DNA of 64,000 nucleotides from Scortum barcoo (taxonomy: Eukaryota; Chordata; Actinopteri; Centrarchiformes; Terapontidae): contig CM041545.1 in assembly GCA_023238725.1 (NCBI GenBank), positions 20,551,501 through 20,615,500 of the forward strand, given 5' to 3'. A model generated the notes under the pieces. That model saw nothing but the letters and a program-made list of their open reading frames with translations, searched no databases and was not told where the DNA came from. The position numbers and the translations under genes were made by a program. Below, piece by piece: positions 1-12,600 of the stretch; position 1 is the stretch's first letter, and every line of letters begins with the position of its first letter.

Positions 1-1899
1 ATCAGGGATCTTTGATGTACCTTATGTGTCCTTGACATTTTTGTGTTTGGATATTGCAAAGTTTTTTAGCCCCTGGACTTAGTAGACTGCTGCAGTCTGC
101 TGTCGAGAACACAGCACGTCCGTCTAATCCATTTTGTCCTTTTTTAACTATTCTAATCCAAGCCACCATCTGCAGATACTCACCCTCCAGGGGGTCGCCG
201 AAGTTGAGTTTCTGCCCACAGAGCACAAAGTGAACGTGTCAAACATATTTGAAAAGTTTTTCTTTAATTCAGTATGACGCAATGATGTCATATTACCAAA
301 TAACAGTTATAAGTATTTGTGTCACCCCACCCCACCTCTTATTTGACACCCTGTGGCTGCAAATTTTAGCCATGGGTGGAAGGAGGCTTGACATTTATAC
401 CGCTAATAACCTGTGAATACCAGTGTCAATTTAGGTTGTCATTCAGCCCCATATGACTTCACACACACACGCACACACTCCTGCATCTTTAAATATTTGA
501 TGGAGAGATTGCTGGAAGCACTTTGTCCCAGCCAGTTGCCTGACAGTTAAGCAGCCTAGATGCCTCTCTCTGGGGAGGATTGTAGAGCTGAGCCAAGAGT
601 ACTAGTACGTCTGCTGCTGATGCCAGTAGAGTTTGTCTTTTGGGAATAAGTCAATAGGGGTCATGTCACACTGGCCGTTAACATTTTCAACCGAATCCAG
701 TTGAATTCCTGCTACGTTTTTTTTTTTTTTTTTTTTTTTTTTTTCCATAGTCAGGTTTTTCTTTCCCTTCTTTAAAGTCCCAAATACAAGAAATCATGAA
801 TGTCCCCAACCTCAATGCAAATTTTAAAGCCTCAAAAAGAGAGTGTTTGGGCTGACAGATACAGAGAGACACAATAACAATATTAATCACTTCATTGTCA
901 CTATTATTAGCCCCCGAGAGAGCCGTAATCGCCAAAAGGTTAATTGCAGTATAATTTCTTATCAGTTATCTGTCTAAACATGACAAATCCGGGTCTTATT
1001 GTTAACCTTTCTGTAAAACCCCGCACTAATTGTTACCCAGTCATTTCACCACACTCCCATTCATATCATCTCCTGTCAAAATAAGGAACTTCATTTAAAT
1101 GTGCAGTATATCTATTAGCTGAGTTTATTTAAATTCACCCATCTCCATGGAAATATCCAGATTCCACATGATTCTGCTTATTTGGGACTTTTGGTTTTCT
1201 ATTCAGCTGTGTAAGCAAACTGCCTTCTTCTCTCTGTGTAGAGAAACAGTTTGTCTCTTGGTCAGGGGATAAATGGAAATGATGCTTCACTGCCTTTTTT
1301 AAAAGTGAAAGTATGTCCGAGTTGATGGAAAAGCTGTAAAATGTGATAACCATTGGTTTTTACATAATAATTAGCAGAAGTATCCAAGTAGAAGACAGTC
1401 AACCACGATGATGATCCCGTTATATTACTGATGTGATGATTAACAGCATGTATTCTTTCAAAATTTGGGGCACTGTTTGGAAGGCCATTATAAGATATGT
1501 TATCATTAAATTATGTTGATGTTGAAATGAGCTGAGATGTGACATAAGATGAGCTTCAAGTCCTGGCTAACGCAAAAAAAAACACACATTCACACATTTT
1601 GCATGACAAGCTAAGTGAAATCTGTAGGAATGGTGCTGCAGAAGCTGTTTTTTTTCCCCCCATTGATGATATGTCTTAAATTAAGGGGTGCGATTCCTTC
1701 ATCACTTTGCAATGTTTTACTGTGATGTATTTGTATAGTGGAGCCTGTGGTTCACTCACTTTTAAAATGTGTTTGGATCTCAGAAATACTGCTCAACTGG
1801 AGATAATATATTCAGCGGGGTATATTTACTTTTTGTTACAAATGACTAAAAGGAGTTAATCTCATTTTTTTTTATCCTAATATCTCTTCACATGCACAG
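1..1899 (+). other. Intron of sfswap upstream of the first exon in the window
   Basis: No exon encoding the preceding family segment (the acidic region after the DRY_EERY domain) is visible, so this is read as intron. It contains a short CA-rich repeat near 462-478 and a T homopolymer at 717-744. A short conserved-looking frame on the minus strand near 175-230 was considered and not accepted. Confidence 0.7.
717..744. repeat. Poly(T) homopolymer, 28 bases
   Basis: Uninterrupted run of T within the intron. It may be the A-tail of a minus-strand insertion, but no flanking element is recognised. Confidence 0.9.
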
Positions 1900-1976
1900 A
1901 AGAGGCAGAGCCCGAGGAGAGCGAGGAACCGTTCGTTGCCCCCCCAGGGCTCGCTATCCCTCCTGATGTGGAGCTG
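1900..1976 (+). CDS. sfswap: sfswap exon: acidic linker before SURP1
   Basis: The acceptor is ...CATGCACAG at 1899 and the donor is GTGAGT at 1977. The first two bases complete a codon begun in an upstream exon outside the window. The reading is EAEPEESEEPFVAPPGLAIP followed by PDVEL, ending in phase 0. The EEPFVAP.GL..P.DVEL motif is the conserved segment immediately before SURP1 in SFSWAP, which fixes the frame. Confidence 0.93.
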
Positions 1977-3580
1977 GTGAGTATTTAACATCCGGCTGGC
2001 TTACTGATGTTGATGTGACTCTGCTCTGCCTCTCATGCACAGTAAACACAACATCCTAACATGCAGACAGACAGTGGGTTTACACAGAAACAGGGACATC
2101 TCTATACTATAATGTAATTAAAACAAGAACCGCCAGGGATCTTTGTATTCCTTAAAAACGGATAGAATTTACCCGTGTGCTCATTTCTAGTACAAGAAAA
2201 TGTACTCTGTCGTCATATTGAGGCGTTGTGTTCACAAAGTTCATAAAATAAGTTTAATCATCTCCTGTAAATCCATATACCTTTGTCTCAGTCCATTTTT
2301 CTATTTTTTTTATTTTGAAACGAAAAATAGGGCTTTTTTTCCTCCTTTTTTTTTTTTTTGTTTTTTTTTTGTTTTTTTAAATTTCCTTTTCTGAAACGCA
2401 GCCTATGTCTATGAATAAGCACAGAATAATTTACTGAGCACTATAAAAGATGTTTAATCCTGTCCTCTGCATAGCGGGTCTCTTTAGGGTCAAGCCACTA
2501 ATGGACCAGTCATCATAGTTTATTTTTATGGGTAAATTTTACCTGGGGGTGGTTTTAATCTGGATTTGTCTTGACTACAGTGCAATACCACACAGTTTAA
2601 GGTATTTTATTAAAACATAGTTTTTTATATTTGAAAAACAGCCACGGGTAAATTTCACCCGTTGGCGGTTCTTGTGTTAAATACGAGTCCACAGATTCTG
2701 ATGTCACTGTCAGTCATTCGTATTGGTAACTTGTGGCACATCAATAGTTCAGTCGATCACCACTGATTGCCTCCTACTGATCGCTCCTGATCTATGAGCT
2801 GGTTGGTTTAGATGTTAGATCAGTAGCATGATCCCAGGTCCCAACACGTCCCACCTCATGATTAATTTAGTTATCGGATGACATTCTAATCAATAGCTGT
2901 TTACCGCGTAAAACAGGGTCTCTTTGTCTTTCCTCATGAAATGAAATATTTGTCATATAAGTGTATTTACTTCTTTTAATGATGTTGGCACACCTCTGCT
3001 CCAAAACAATGCTTCACATTGACAGAAGAATCAGTTATATCAACAGGCACCAAACAAATAAAAAATGCATCGCTGCTGCTTTGTTGTATCTGCTGTTTTT
3101 ATGTCAGACCGTCGTCTTCCCTCACTACCAACACCCGTCCACAAGCCCTCAGTGATCCCCTTTAGCCGCCACTTTCTCATGCATGAGGAGAAAGATGAGC
3201 TTTAATGGTGGCATGGACTGTGTGCATATTCAGTACATGTCATGCTGGGAATAAAACAACCAAAACACCCCTGTGCAAACATCGGCATATTCCTCTCTTG
3301 GAATAAATTTCAGTGCGGTGTATTTCTCATTATTATTTATTGTTTTTGGATTTTTCATTTTGTTTGACAGAGAGCGACAGGCAGCTTGAGGAAAGAGCTT
3401 CGTCTAAATCCAGAATCTAACCAGGACGTTGATGCAGCTCCAAAATACGAGAGTGCAAACATCAATAGTTTTAATGCTGTTTGCAGTCTAGAAATAGTTT
3501 ATCATCTTTATGGCTTTTAAACTAATATTATAATAGCATTTGCTTTTACTAAATAAAGTTGTAAAGATAGCTGAAAGTGG

Positions 3581-3634
<54 letters not shown>

Positions 3635-6600
3635 TAGAAAGGATGACATATGCATGAGATAACAAATAACACACTGCTCGTTATACTTTCAGGGTGCTGG
3701 CCTGCTTTATGACTTTTACTTTGGGTCCTTGGCGTGGGAGCGTTGTAGATGCGACGGAGGATCCCTTTCTTGTGCATATCACGTTGACATAAAATAAGCA
3801 TTGCCCGGTCCCCATTTTACCTAATGGATAAGTTCTTAAATCTCTCTCTCTCCGCCTGTCTCTGTGAAATAAAATCCTGGTTCACTTCCAATTTCCTAAA
3901 ATTGAACAGCAATAAAACCGAAATCCTCCTTACTTGGCACCAAATCCACCCTCTCGAAAGTTGACAGTTTTTCCCTCACTATTGACAACACCTCTGTTTT
4001 CCCCTCCCCCCAGGTTAAGAGTCTGGGTGTCTTCCTCGACAGCACATTATCCTTCAACTCACACATCAATAATATCACCCGCTCAGCCTATTTCCATTTG
4101 CGCAATATTAACCGCCTTCGCCCCTCCCTCACCCCCCGCACCACCTCTATTCTTGTGCACAGCCTTGTCACCTCCCGCCTGGATTACTGTAACTCTCTAC
4201 TTTTTGGTCTTCCACAAAAATCTCTCCATAAACTTCAAATGGTCCAGAACGCCGCTGCCCGCATCATCACCCGAACTCCATCCTACCATCACATTACACC
4301 CATTCTGCAGGAACTCCACTGGCTCCCAATTAAATATAGAATAGAATATAAGATTCTCCTCTACACATATAAATCTATTCACAACCTCGCCCCCTCTTAC
4401 CTCTCGGACCTTCTCCACGTAGTTACCCCATCCCGATGTCTTCGATCCTCCTCCTCAATCCATCTTACTGTCCCTCCTGCCCGCCTCAGCACCATGGGAA
4501 GTAGAGCTTTCAGTTGCTCTGCTCCCCAGCTCTGGAACACACTTCCTCCTGATCTCCGCAACACTGACTCCCTTCCCACCTTTATGTCCAAACTCAAAAC
4601 TCATCTCTTTTAAAATAGCATACTCACTGTAACCTTGTTCTCCATTACTCCCTCACCTCTCTATCTTTTCTGTGATGTTTTTTTTTTTTTAAATTGTGTT
4701 GTTTACTCTTTTACTTTGTTGTTTTTATTCTAAACTTTTAGTGCTGTTAATTCATTTATTGTACAGTGTCCTTGGGTGCTCTGAAAGGCGCTTTAAATAA
4801 AATGTATTATTATTATTATTATTATTAAATCGAAGTGTGAAAGGCCCTTGTATGTCAAAAAGTCCTTGGCAGCTTAGAACACAATAATGGTCTGTTAGTG
4901 TTGGACACTGGCATCTTTTTGGCCAGAGGCTTGAAAGGTAGTATTTATTATGACTTTCATCTTGATGAGATATGTGTGGTATTTTGGAGATTGCTGCCCT
5001 TCCCCTTACTCTCTTGGTAATGACAATGATTAATCATTGAAAGCACACAAGGGGAACAATAATGAATGAATAATGGACTGTTTCTTGTTCCACTGATCCT
5101 GCCCCATGTGGATCTTAAGAATTAATGTCGTCACAGTGAACACAAGAGTGCCTGGCATGAAAGTGCTTCAGAGACAAACTGGCTGGTGTCCTTGGTATGA
5201 AGAGGCCATTCATAAACTCTGGGTTGCATCTTGAACAGGGTTCACAGGGGTGCTTGAAATCCTTGAAAATGCTTGAATTTTTAATTCAAGCTTGGTGCTT
5301 GGATTTTGACATTTTTAATAAAATGTTTAAAACTGCTTGAAATCCTAATAACATTAATAAGAAAAATAAATGTGACTATATGAGCTCTTTATGAGGGATT
5401 AATTTATTTGCGTATAATTTACAGCAGTTCTGAGGTGCTGGAAAAGCTTTGAAATGCTTCCAAAGGGCTTGAATTTACTCAGATTTATCTGCAGTACTGA
5501 TTTATTTTTCACTAATTTGGGTTGGACTTCCAGAGTGAAATGTTTCCTGTTTTTGCATATTTTTACAAAACTTTTTTCTGAGGCCATTAAATGGATCATT
5601 TAGTTCGTGCCTGGATTAAATAAACTCACTTTAAATGAGGTTTTATTTTCTTGACTTCTTTTCAGCCAGCGACCATCAAGACTCATAACATCATCGAAAG
5701 GACGGCCAACTTTGTGTGTCAGCAGGGGGCTCAGTTTGAGATAGTCCTGAAAGCTAAGCAGGCCGGTAACTCCCAGTTTGACTTTCTCCGTTTTGACCAT
5801 TACTTGAACCCTTATTACAAACACATCCTGCGGGCCATGAAGGAAGGTCGATACAACCTTGTCTCCGCCGGAAAGCAGGAGCAGTCGCAGGGTGAGTTAT
5901 AGAAAGCAGCCTCTGAATCTGAATGTGTTCTGTCCTCGCACGGACATTAAATTTGCAGAGTCCCGATGTGTTGTGTCATTTAATCAATGCTGAAATATGT
6001 TAGCAAACCAAGAAACATTAACATTCTGCATTAGTTATACTGTTAAACATTTGTTCACATATATTTTTATTCAGTACTTTTTCTTTTTTGTTTTTTCTTT
6101 CTTGCTATAGATACCCACTCTGATGATTCAGACGACGATGGGGATGGAAGTTACCTCCATCCCAGCCTGTTCGCCCCGAAAAAGTGCTCTCGTCTGGAGG
6201 AGCTGGTGAAGGTAAAGCAAACAGAGTCAAGGTTACACATTGCTGAGCTTTCCATGTTCAATACAGTTGCAACACTATCCTGTGAAAATCATGCATCTCC
6301 AAAATGTCTCGTTTCAGCTTGATGAGCTAAGAAGAACATAAACATTTGTCATTGAGATGTTTTTTTCCTGGTAGTCTGTAACATATGTAATTTAAGAAAT
6401 AGGAGAGTCAGACTAAAAACATCCTCTACATCCACTTAATTACCATGTCAGGAAAGTATGTGGCAGCTCTAAGCGGCAGACAATGCCTGCCTCGTGAATT
6501 ACATTTACATCCCGTTACCACTTCCCATGTCTGTTATTGCATTTGCTAATAACTATATTCTGCTTCCCCCTGTCTTGATGCTGTTGAAGTCTTTTGTTAG

Positions 6601-9600
6601 CACTTTCATGTGCCTCGTCTGTACAGCCATTAGTCTTTGACAGAGCAGCAAGTATTGAAGAATTCCCTTTAATGAAACATAATGAGTTGCTTTTAGTAGC
6701 AAGCTGTCGAACAGTTGCCCCACATCAAGAGGGATTTTCAAATCTAATTTTCTGCTAATGATTAATTATTTATATTTTATTGGGGTAACTCTTATATTCT
6801 GTGGATCTCTCATACTGCAAGGATATTATACAGCTTAAGGTTACTTACAGATATATGCTTAAATATTGCACAGCAGTTCTGACTTTATAGAGGTTTGAAT
6901 ATTTGGTGTATGCGGTGTATTATTACTGTAAAATTCTTCTGCCTCCCATAATACTCATTTCGTGTGATCTCAGTAAAAAAATACATAAAGGTGTGATTGA
7001 CTGCTTTCATCAGACTGACCTTATTCCTCCGCAGCCTCTAAAAGTAATGGACCCGGACCACCCTCTGGCAGCGCTCGTACGAAAGGCCAAGCAGGAAAGA
7101 AATGGCACCGCCACCAACCCGGAGGAAGTGACGGACCCGGCTGCATCCAGCACACCGGCGCAGTACAGTGCTGACCGTGAGTGTAGATTCCCTTTTTTCC
7201 TCTGAGAACAAAAAGACAACACATCTGAAGGTTATAGAGACTCTGGTCGTCTTCATTTTGTTGTATCTTTCCTTCATTTCTCTTTTTTTCTCTCTCCGTG
7301 AAGTACGTTTGCTCTTTTGTCTGCCGCTGAGCACAGGAATGGTTTCATTTGTAAAAACCTATAAAACCTCTCTGCCCTACAGTGCAGGTATTAAAACTGC
7401 ATTATTTCTTGACACCACAGAAAACTGGCATTTGACTTCCTCCTTTTGGACCGTTTTCTGCTGATACTGTTCTGCCGAAGCTGCTCGTTCAGTACAGCTC
7501 TCCACTATTAACGCTGACGATGGTTTATAATTGATGTGAAGGCATTTTCAACGCCTTTCAGGGAAACAATATTGAGCTTTGAGGTGTACCACGGCGGACC
7601 AGACCTCCATGAAAACCAGAGGAGTTGATGTGAACCAGTTCTCAGGTCCAAACTCTGTAGACCACCTGGGTTCTGTCTTAATTCTTAAATAGACGTGTCC
7701 TTGCATTGTGCAAAACTGTACTTAGACCTGAGAAGATTTTATAAAAAGAGCAACACACAGAACATCTCTGGTATGACATTAAAGGGATAATCAGAGCTTA
7801 AAGCATACCCAGCATTCAGGAATTGCACTTTCACATGCTTTGACAAATGCCAAACTTATAGCAAACTAAATATATAAAACATAACACAAAGCCAAGGTGA
7901 ATCTTATCCACAGCTCTAAAACAATACGTTCTCCCAGTAAAAGGTTTTGATCTTTAAAAGTGAGTTTAAATGGTAATATAAAACGCTGAAGTGTGTGAGT
8001 CACACTGTGTACGATGGCTATTCTGTCTCGCTTGGAGTCACGAAAGTCACATTTTCACATCCACACATGCATTTTAAAGGTCTATTCAAAATTACATGGC
8101 AGGTCTTTTGGACGCTCGCCATATTTAACTGCGCTCATTTTCCCCCTCACATAATCTTCAGTTCAAGTGCACCTGAACATGACAAAGAGATTGACATTTT
8201 GAGAATGAATGAAATAAAGCACTTTATTTGCCTCCTGTACATACTGTTTGAAAGGCTAAATGCATATCCATCCATGATGAGTCACATCCATCCCCACTCC
8301 GTTATTCATCCCACTGCCACTTAAGTCATAAAAAAATGTGTATCATCCCCTGAAAGAGTTGCGAAATAAACCCATGGTCACTGGCCCTGCTAACCCGTGA
8401 CTGCTTACGTGTCCATTACTGCAATTTATTTATCCCTGAGACAGTTGACGAGGGTGTCCTTTGACCCAGTCGTTGCTGCAGAAGCAGGACCACTGATGTC
8501 GGTAAATTGGCTGTGGATGACCTAGCTGCTTAAAGCTGTTAAACTGCATTGTTGCTCAAAAAGGCGGCTGTTAATTTGCCATGAAGCTGTGCTATGCTGA
8601 GTGTGAATAATAAGTTGCTCCATTACGGATTTTCTGCTGGATTGTCTCATTTAGTGTAGCGTATGTGATGCTAAAGATCGAAAAATAAGAGCTTCTACAA
8701 AAACTTAACTCCCTCATTTGGTGTTTTGATGTTGGTGGAGGGTTGGGTTGAGATGTGGACTCTTTTAATTCCTGACTCTGATATATCTCTATATTACATC
8801 TCATCATCTATCTCTCCAACCAACCATTCAGCTAAATTTCCTTTTTGGCCCTCCACTAACACATCTTAAATCTCAACTGTAACACATGTCAAGTTTGTGA
8901 ATGAAAGCTCCTGCGTTGGTTTTCCATTTTCCTGACTAGAGAAAATTGGATGTGTCTTTTAAAGTCAACCAGCTCAATGACTAATGTGTTAATATCATGC
9001 TGCCTCCACTTTGACATCGACCACTTATTCTGTCCCTTCCTTTTATTGCCCCCTGTCTCTTTTTAGTAACTTCAAACCCTGCTGATAAGGGAAGTGACCC
9101 TTTTTTTCCCACAGAGGTCACATGTTGAGTTATATTCTTATATTAAACATAACATTAAAAAAAGACAGCTCAGTAAATAAAACCACCACAACACAATGCA
9201 ATTCTCAGCAGCAGAAGGCTGCATATAAGCATATAATGAGCCCCTCTACACCATTTTACTCCTGAGATCTGACCACAACAACCACCACGCCGCTGTGCCG
9301 CTGTCCAGGGGCCAATTTGAGTGCAGCCGCTTACATTTTGTTTACACCCTTAATTTTGATGCACTCAAACAGCAAATCTTAAAGCAAACTCATATTTAAT
9401 TAGCTTAATTGACTCAGATTTCATTTTGTTCTTTAGTTGTCACGTAAAAAAATGCCTTCTTTCGTACAAAAACTTCCCACAAACACTCACATTTATATTT
9501 ACTATTTAAAGAAACTAACTGCGGTTTGGGGTTCGGCTTAGTACATCAAAAGATTGTCGGAAAAGTGGCTGCGGCCATAAAGGGCTATATCTGTGTCCAG

Positions 9601-12600
9601 CTTTTCTATTTTTCTTGCCTTGAAAAAGTAGTTTCTCCACAGTGACTGAGCACAAATGTGAGATTTCTGTTATTTATAGGCTCACTAAACAAGACTACTT
9701 TTGACAGTTTCCATTTCCAGTGGCAGATGACTTTTCCCTGACCTGCCGACATTCTCCACCAAGGTTGACACTGAAAGACTGCCATGTCAAGGCTCTCGTT
9801 ATGTCTGCTATCTACCGTTTTGAACGCGCCATAATTTCACATAAAACCTAAACAATTCTTTTTCTTTGCACTTCCCACTTTTCAACAAGAGCAAACACCT
9901 GCACTGTAAAGCACTGCAGCACAAAAGCAGTGGCCTTTTAAGGTGAGAGTGAATGATCTGCTGTAGCAGTGTCAACAAAAGCTGGACGTTACGAGCCCGT
10001 TATTTATCGCACGGCTGTGGAAATGGATGATATTGTGTTGTGCGGTTTGTGTCCACATGAAGTAACAGTAAATGTGAGTCAGTGAAGCATTTCAGGAAAG
10101 GTATTTTATGTAATAGTTTCCTCCTGGTTTCTTTACAGCGAATGCAGCCGCGATGTACTACGGGTACTACATGCTTCCTGATGGGACGTTCTGCCTGGCC
10201 CCGCCTCCCCCGGGGATAGACGCCAGCTCCTACTACAACACTGTGCCCTCAGCTGTCATGGCCCCACCTACGTCTTCTGGAGCTTTGCCTAATCTGGGAA
10301 CCGCAGCCACCACTCCTGAAACTATCACCTCTGCACCACCAGCTTCAGCCCCCCCCCAGGTCACCAGCACTCCTGCTGCTCCTGCTGTTTTACCAGAAAC
10401 CAGGTAGGATTTTCTCATTTAGCTTTAGTGGCCTTGTTTTTGATATACAGTTTTCTCCAAAACTGTTACTACATTAAATCGAGATGTGGAAGTACATTTA
10501 CTCGAATACTGTGCTAAAGTACAATTTTGTCATTTACACTCCTATTCCAATGCATATTTAAACCAGTGTAGGATATGTATATGTTCTGTACTTTTACTTA
10601 AGTATCATTTGAATACTTATACTTACAAATGAAGTATTTTTAAAACTGGGTTTCATAATATTTCTGTACTTTTACTTAAGAAACATTTAGAATTCTTATA
10701 CTTGCACATGGAGTATATTTCAGTGAAATTTGGAACGTGTTTGCTTCGAGAAAGTATTTTTAAATCAGGGTATGAAAACACTTATGTACTTTAACTTGTG
10801 TACCATTTTAAATACTTTTACTTACAAGTGGAGTATTTTTAAAACAGTGTCCTGTATTGAAACAGCAAATTTATTGGAAAACCTGATCAAGATTATTATT
10901 TTTCAAGGTTTTAACTAAAAAAGGTTAATTATTTTTTCAGGTAAAGGTTAAAGAAATAAAACTGTGTAATCTGAGAGAGCAGTTAGACCCAGGAAAGAAC
11001 AGATCACGCCTGTTTTTAACACCTTAAATATTTCTCTCAGTTTAACAACTTTAATCCTCTTCAACCCTATAAAAACAGTTCGAGAGCCGAAGCTCAAGTT
11101 TCCACACAAGCAGCACCCGCCATCATCCCCCCACCGCCCGACGTCCAGCCGGTCATCGACAAGCTGGCCGAGTACGTCGCTAGGAACGGTCTCAAGTTTG
11201 AGGCCAGCGTCCGTGCCAAGAACGATCCGCGGTAAGTGTTCTTACAAGAAATAAATCTGTCGCTCCGGTCAGGTCTTGGTTTTAGTAACTCTTTATCAGT
11301 ACCTTTCCCTTCAGATAGTGCAGAACCTCTTCATCATCCTCTGACTCATCTTTTTACGAGTGCTCTTCTTATACAGTATATGTTCCTCCCTCTGTGTGCT
11401 GTAGGTTTGACTTTCTGCAGTCTTGGAACCAGTACAACACTTATTACGAGTTTAAGAAGAATTATTTCATGCAGAAAGAAGGAAGAGGCTTTCCAGAGGT
11501 ATTATAAATTTTCTCTGTGTGTTTTTCTTTGTATGTACCCCCCTTTCAGTCTTGTTAATCATTCTTGGCTGCATCCTGACACCTTTGGGCAAACTTATAC
11601 TGTATCAAACACATTCGAGTGACATAAATACCACCACCACATTACCGTGGAAGTTGTTAACAGGAACTCGCGGTTCTTAGTTAATGAATTGCTAAGGTTA
11701 TGGTAACCATACTGCCACGTTTTTAATCACAGCCTCCGCAGAATCATAAATTATAAAAACTCCTATATGAAGCTCTAAATAGCTTTGCCAAGTGGTGCAT
11801 TAGGAACAACACTGCTGTCATGGATACCAGTGAAGAGGAGTTTTACAAAGCTGGTTGAGTACATTTTCAAAGAGAGAGGCCAGTGTAAAGGGGGTTGTAT
11901 CAGTCAAGGAAAAAAAAAGACCAAATAAGAATTCAGCCATTACAATCCACAGAAGTAAAATCGCATGCACGGCTGAATTAAATAAGAAAAATCTCTGCGT
12001 GCACAACGGGATTTTGTCTGGGGACCAACAAGCATGTAGATAATCAACACGAGTGTGTAGCTGTAGTTAGGGAAGGGCTGGGGACGAAGGTCTAATGAAA
12101 AATCAAACCCCAAAAGAGTATTAAAATTACCAGAGTTAATTTAGACTTTTCTAGACAAACACTTTCTTTATGTTTCCTCATAACAGACGGCAAAAATAAT
12201 CAAGACTTTATTCATTTCCTCTCAATATTACATTCTGTTCATTATTTCTTTATTGTATTATCTTAATTTGGTTTCTCAGTATTCAAAGATAGTAGTTCCT
12301 GTGTTATTACTTCACCCTGACAGGTGACCTTCACACCTGTCTACAGCCTCTCTGTTTGCCACAGCTGTTACATAATTCGATTAACAGCGTCCACAACCAA
12401 AGTTTAGACGTGGGAAAAGTACTCACCGCGCTTACAGTCAACCTTGAAATTAACTGCTTTTTGTCGCCGATAAGCTACGACCTGCCGTGCTAAAATTAGA
12501 GGCGTCCTCGCCCGGCATAATGAAACGAAGGATGAGAGTGACACGGAGAACAGCGAGGAGATGAATTAGAGCTTTGTCAAAAGGTAGATCCAGCCCTCTT

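Larger units (their letters stand above)
1977..5665 (+). other. sfswap intron (3.7 kb), repeat-rich
   Basis: Intron between the pre-SURP1 linker exon and the SURP1 exon. It hosts the MITE, the (TA)n tract, the L2 fragment and the cttgaaa-type repeat. Between 2690 and 3580 nothing is recognised. Confidence 0.9.

Noticed and set aside
2..226. Minus-strand frame containing CGQKLNFGDPLEGEYLQM with a GGTGAGT-like donor
   Set aside because: Only about 10 residues look exon-like, there is no family match, and the surrounding sequence is intronic for a plus-strand gene.
3934..4344. 136-codon Pro/Ser/Thr-rich ORF
   Set aside because: An off-frame reading of the L2 reverse transcriptase coding region.
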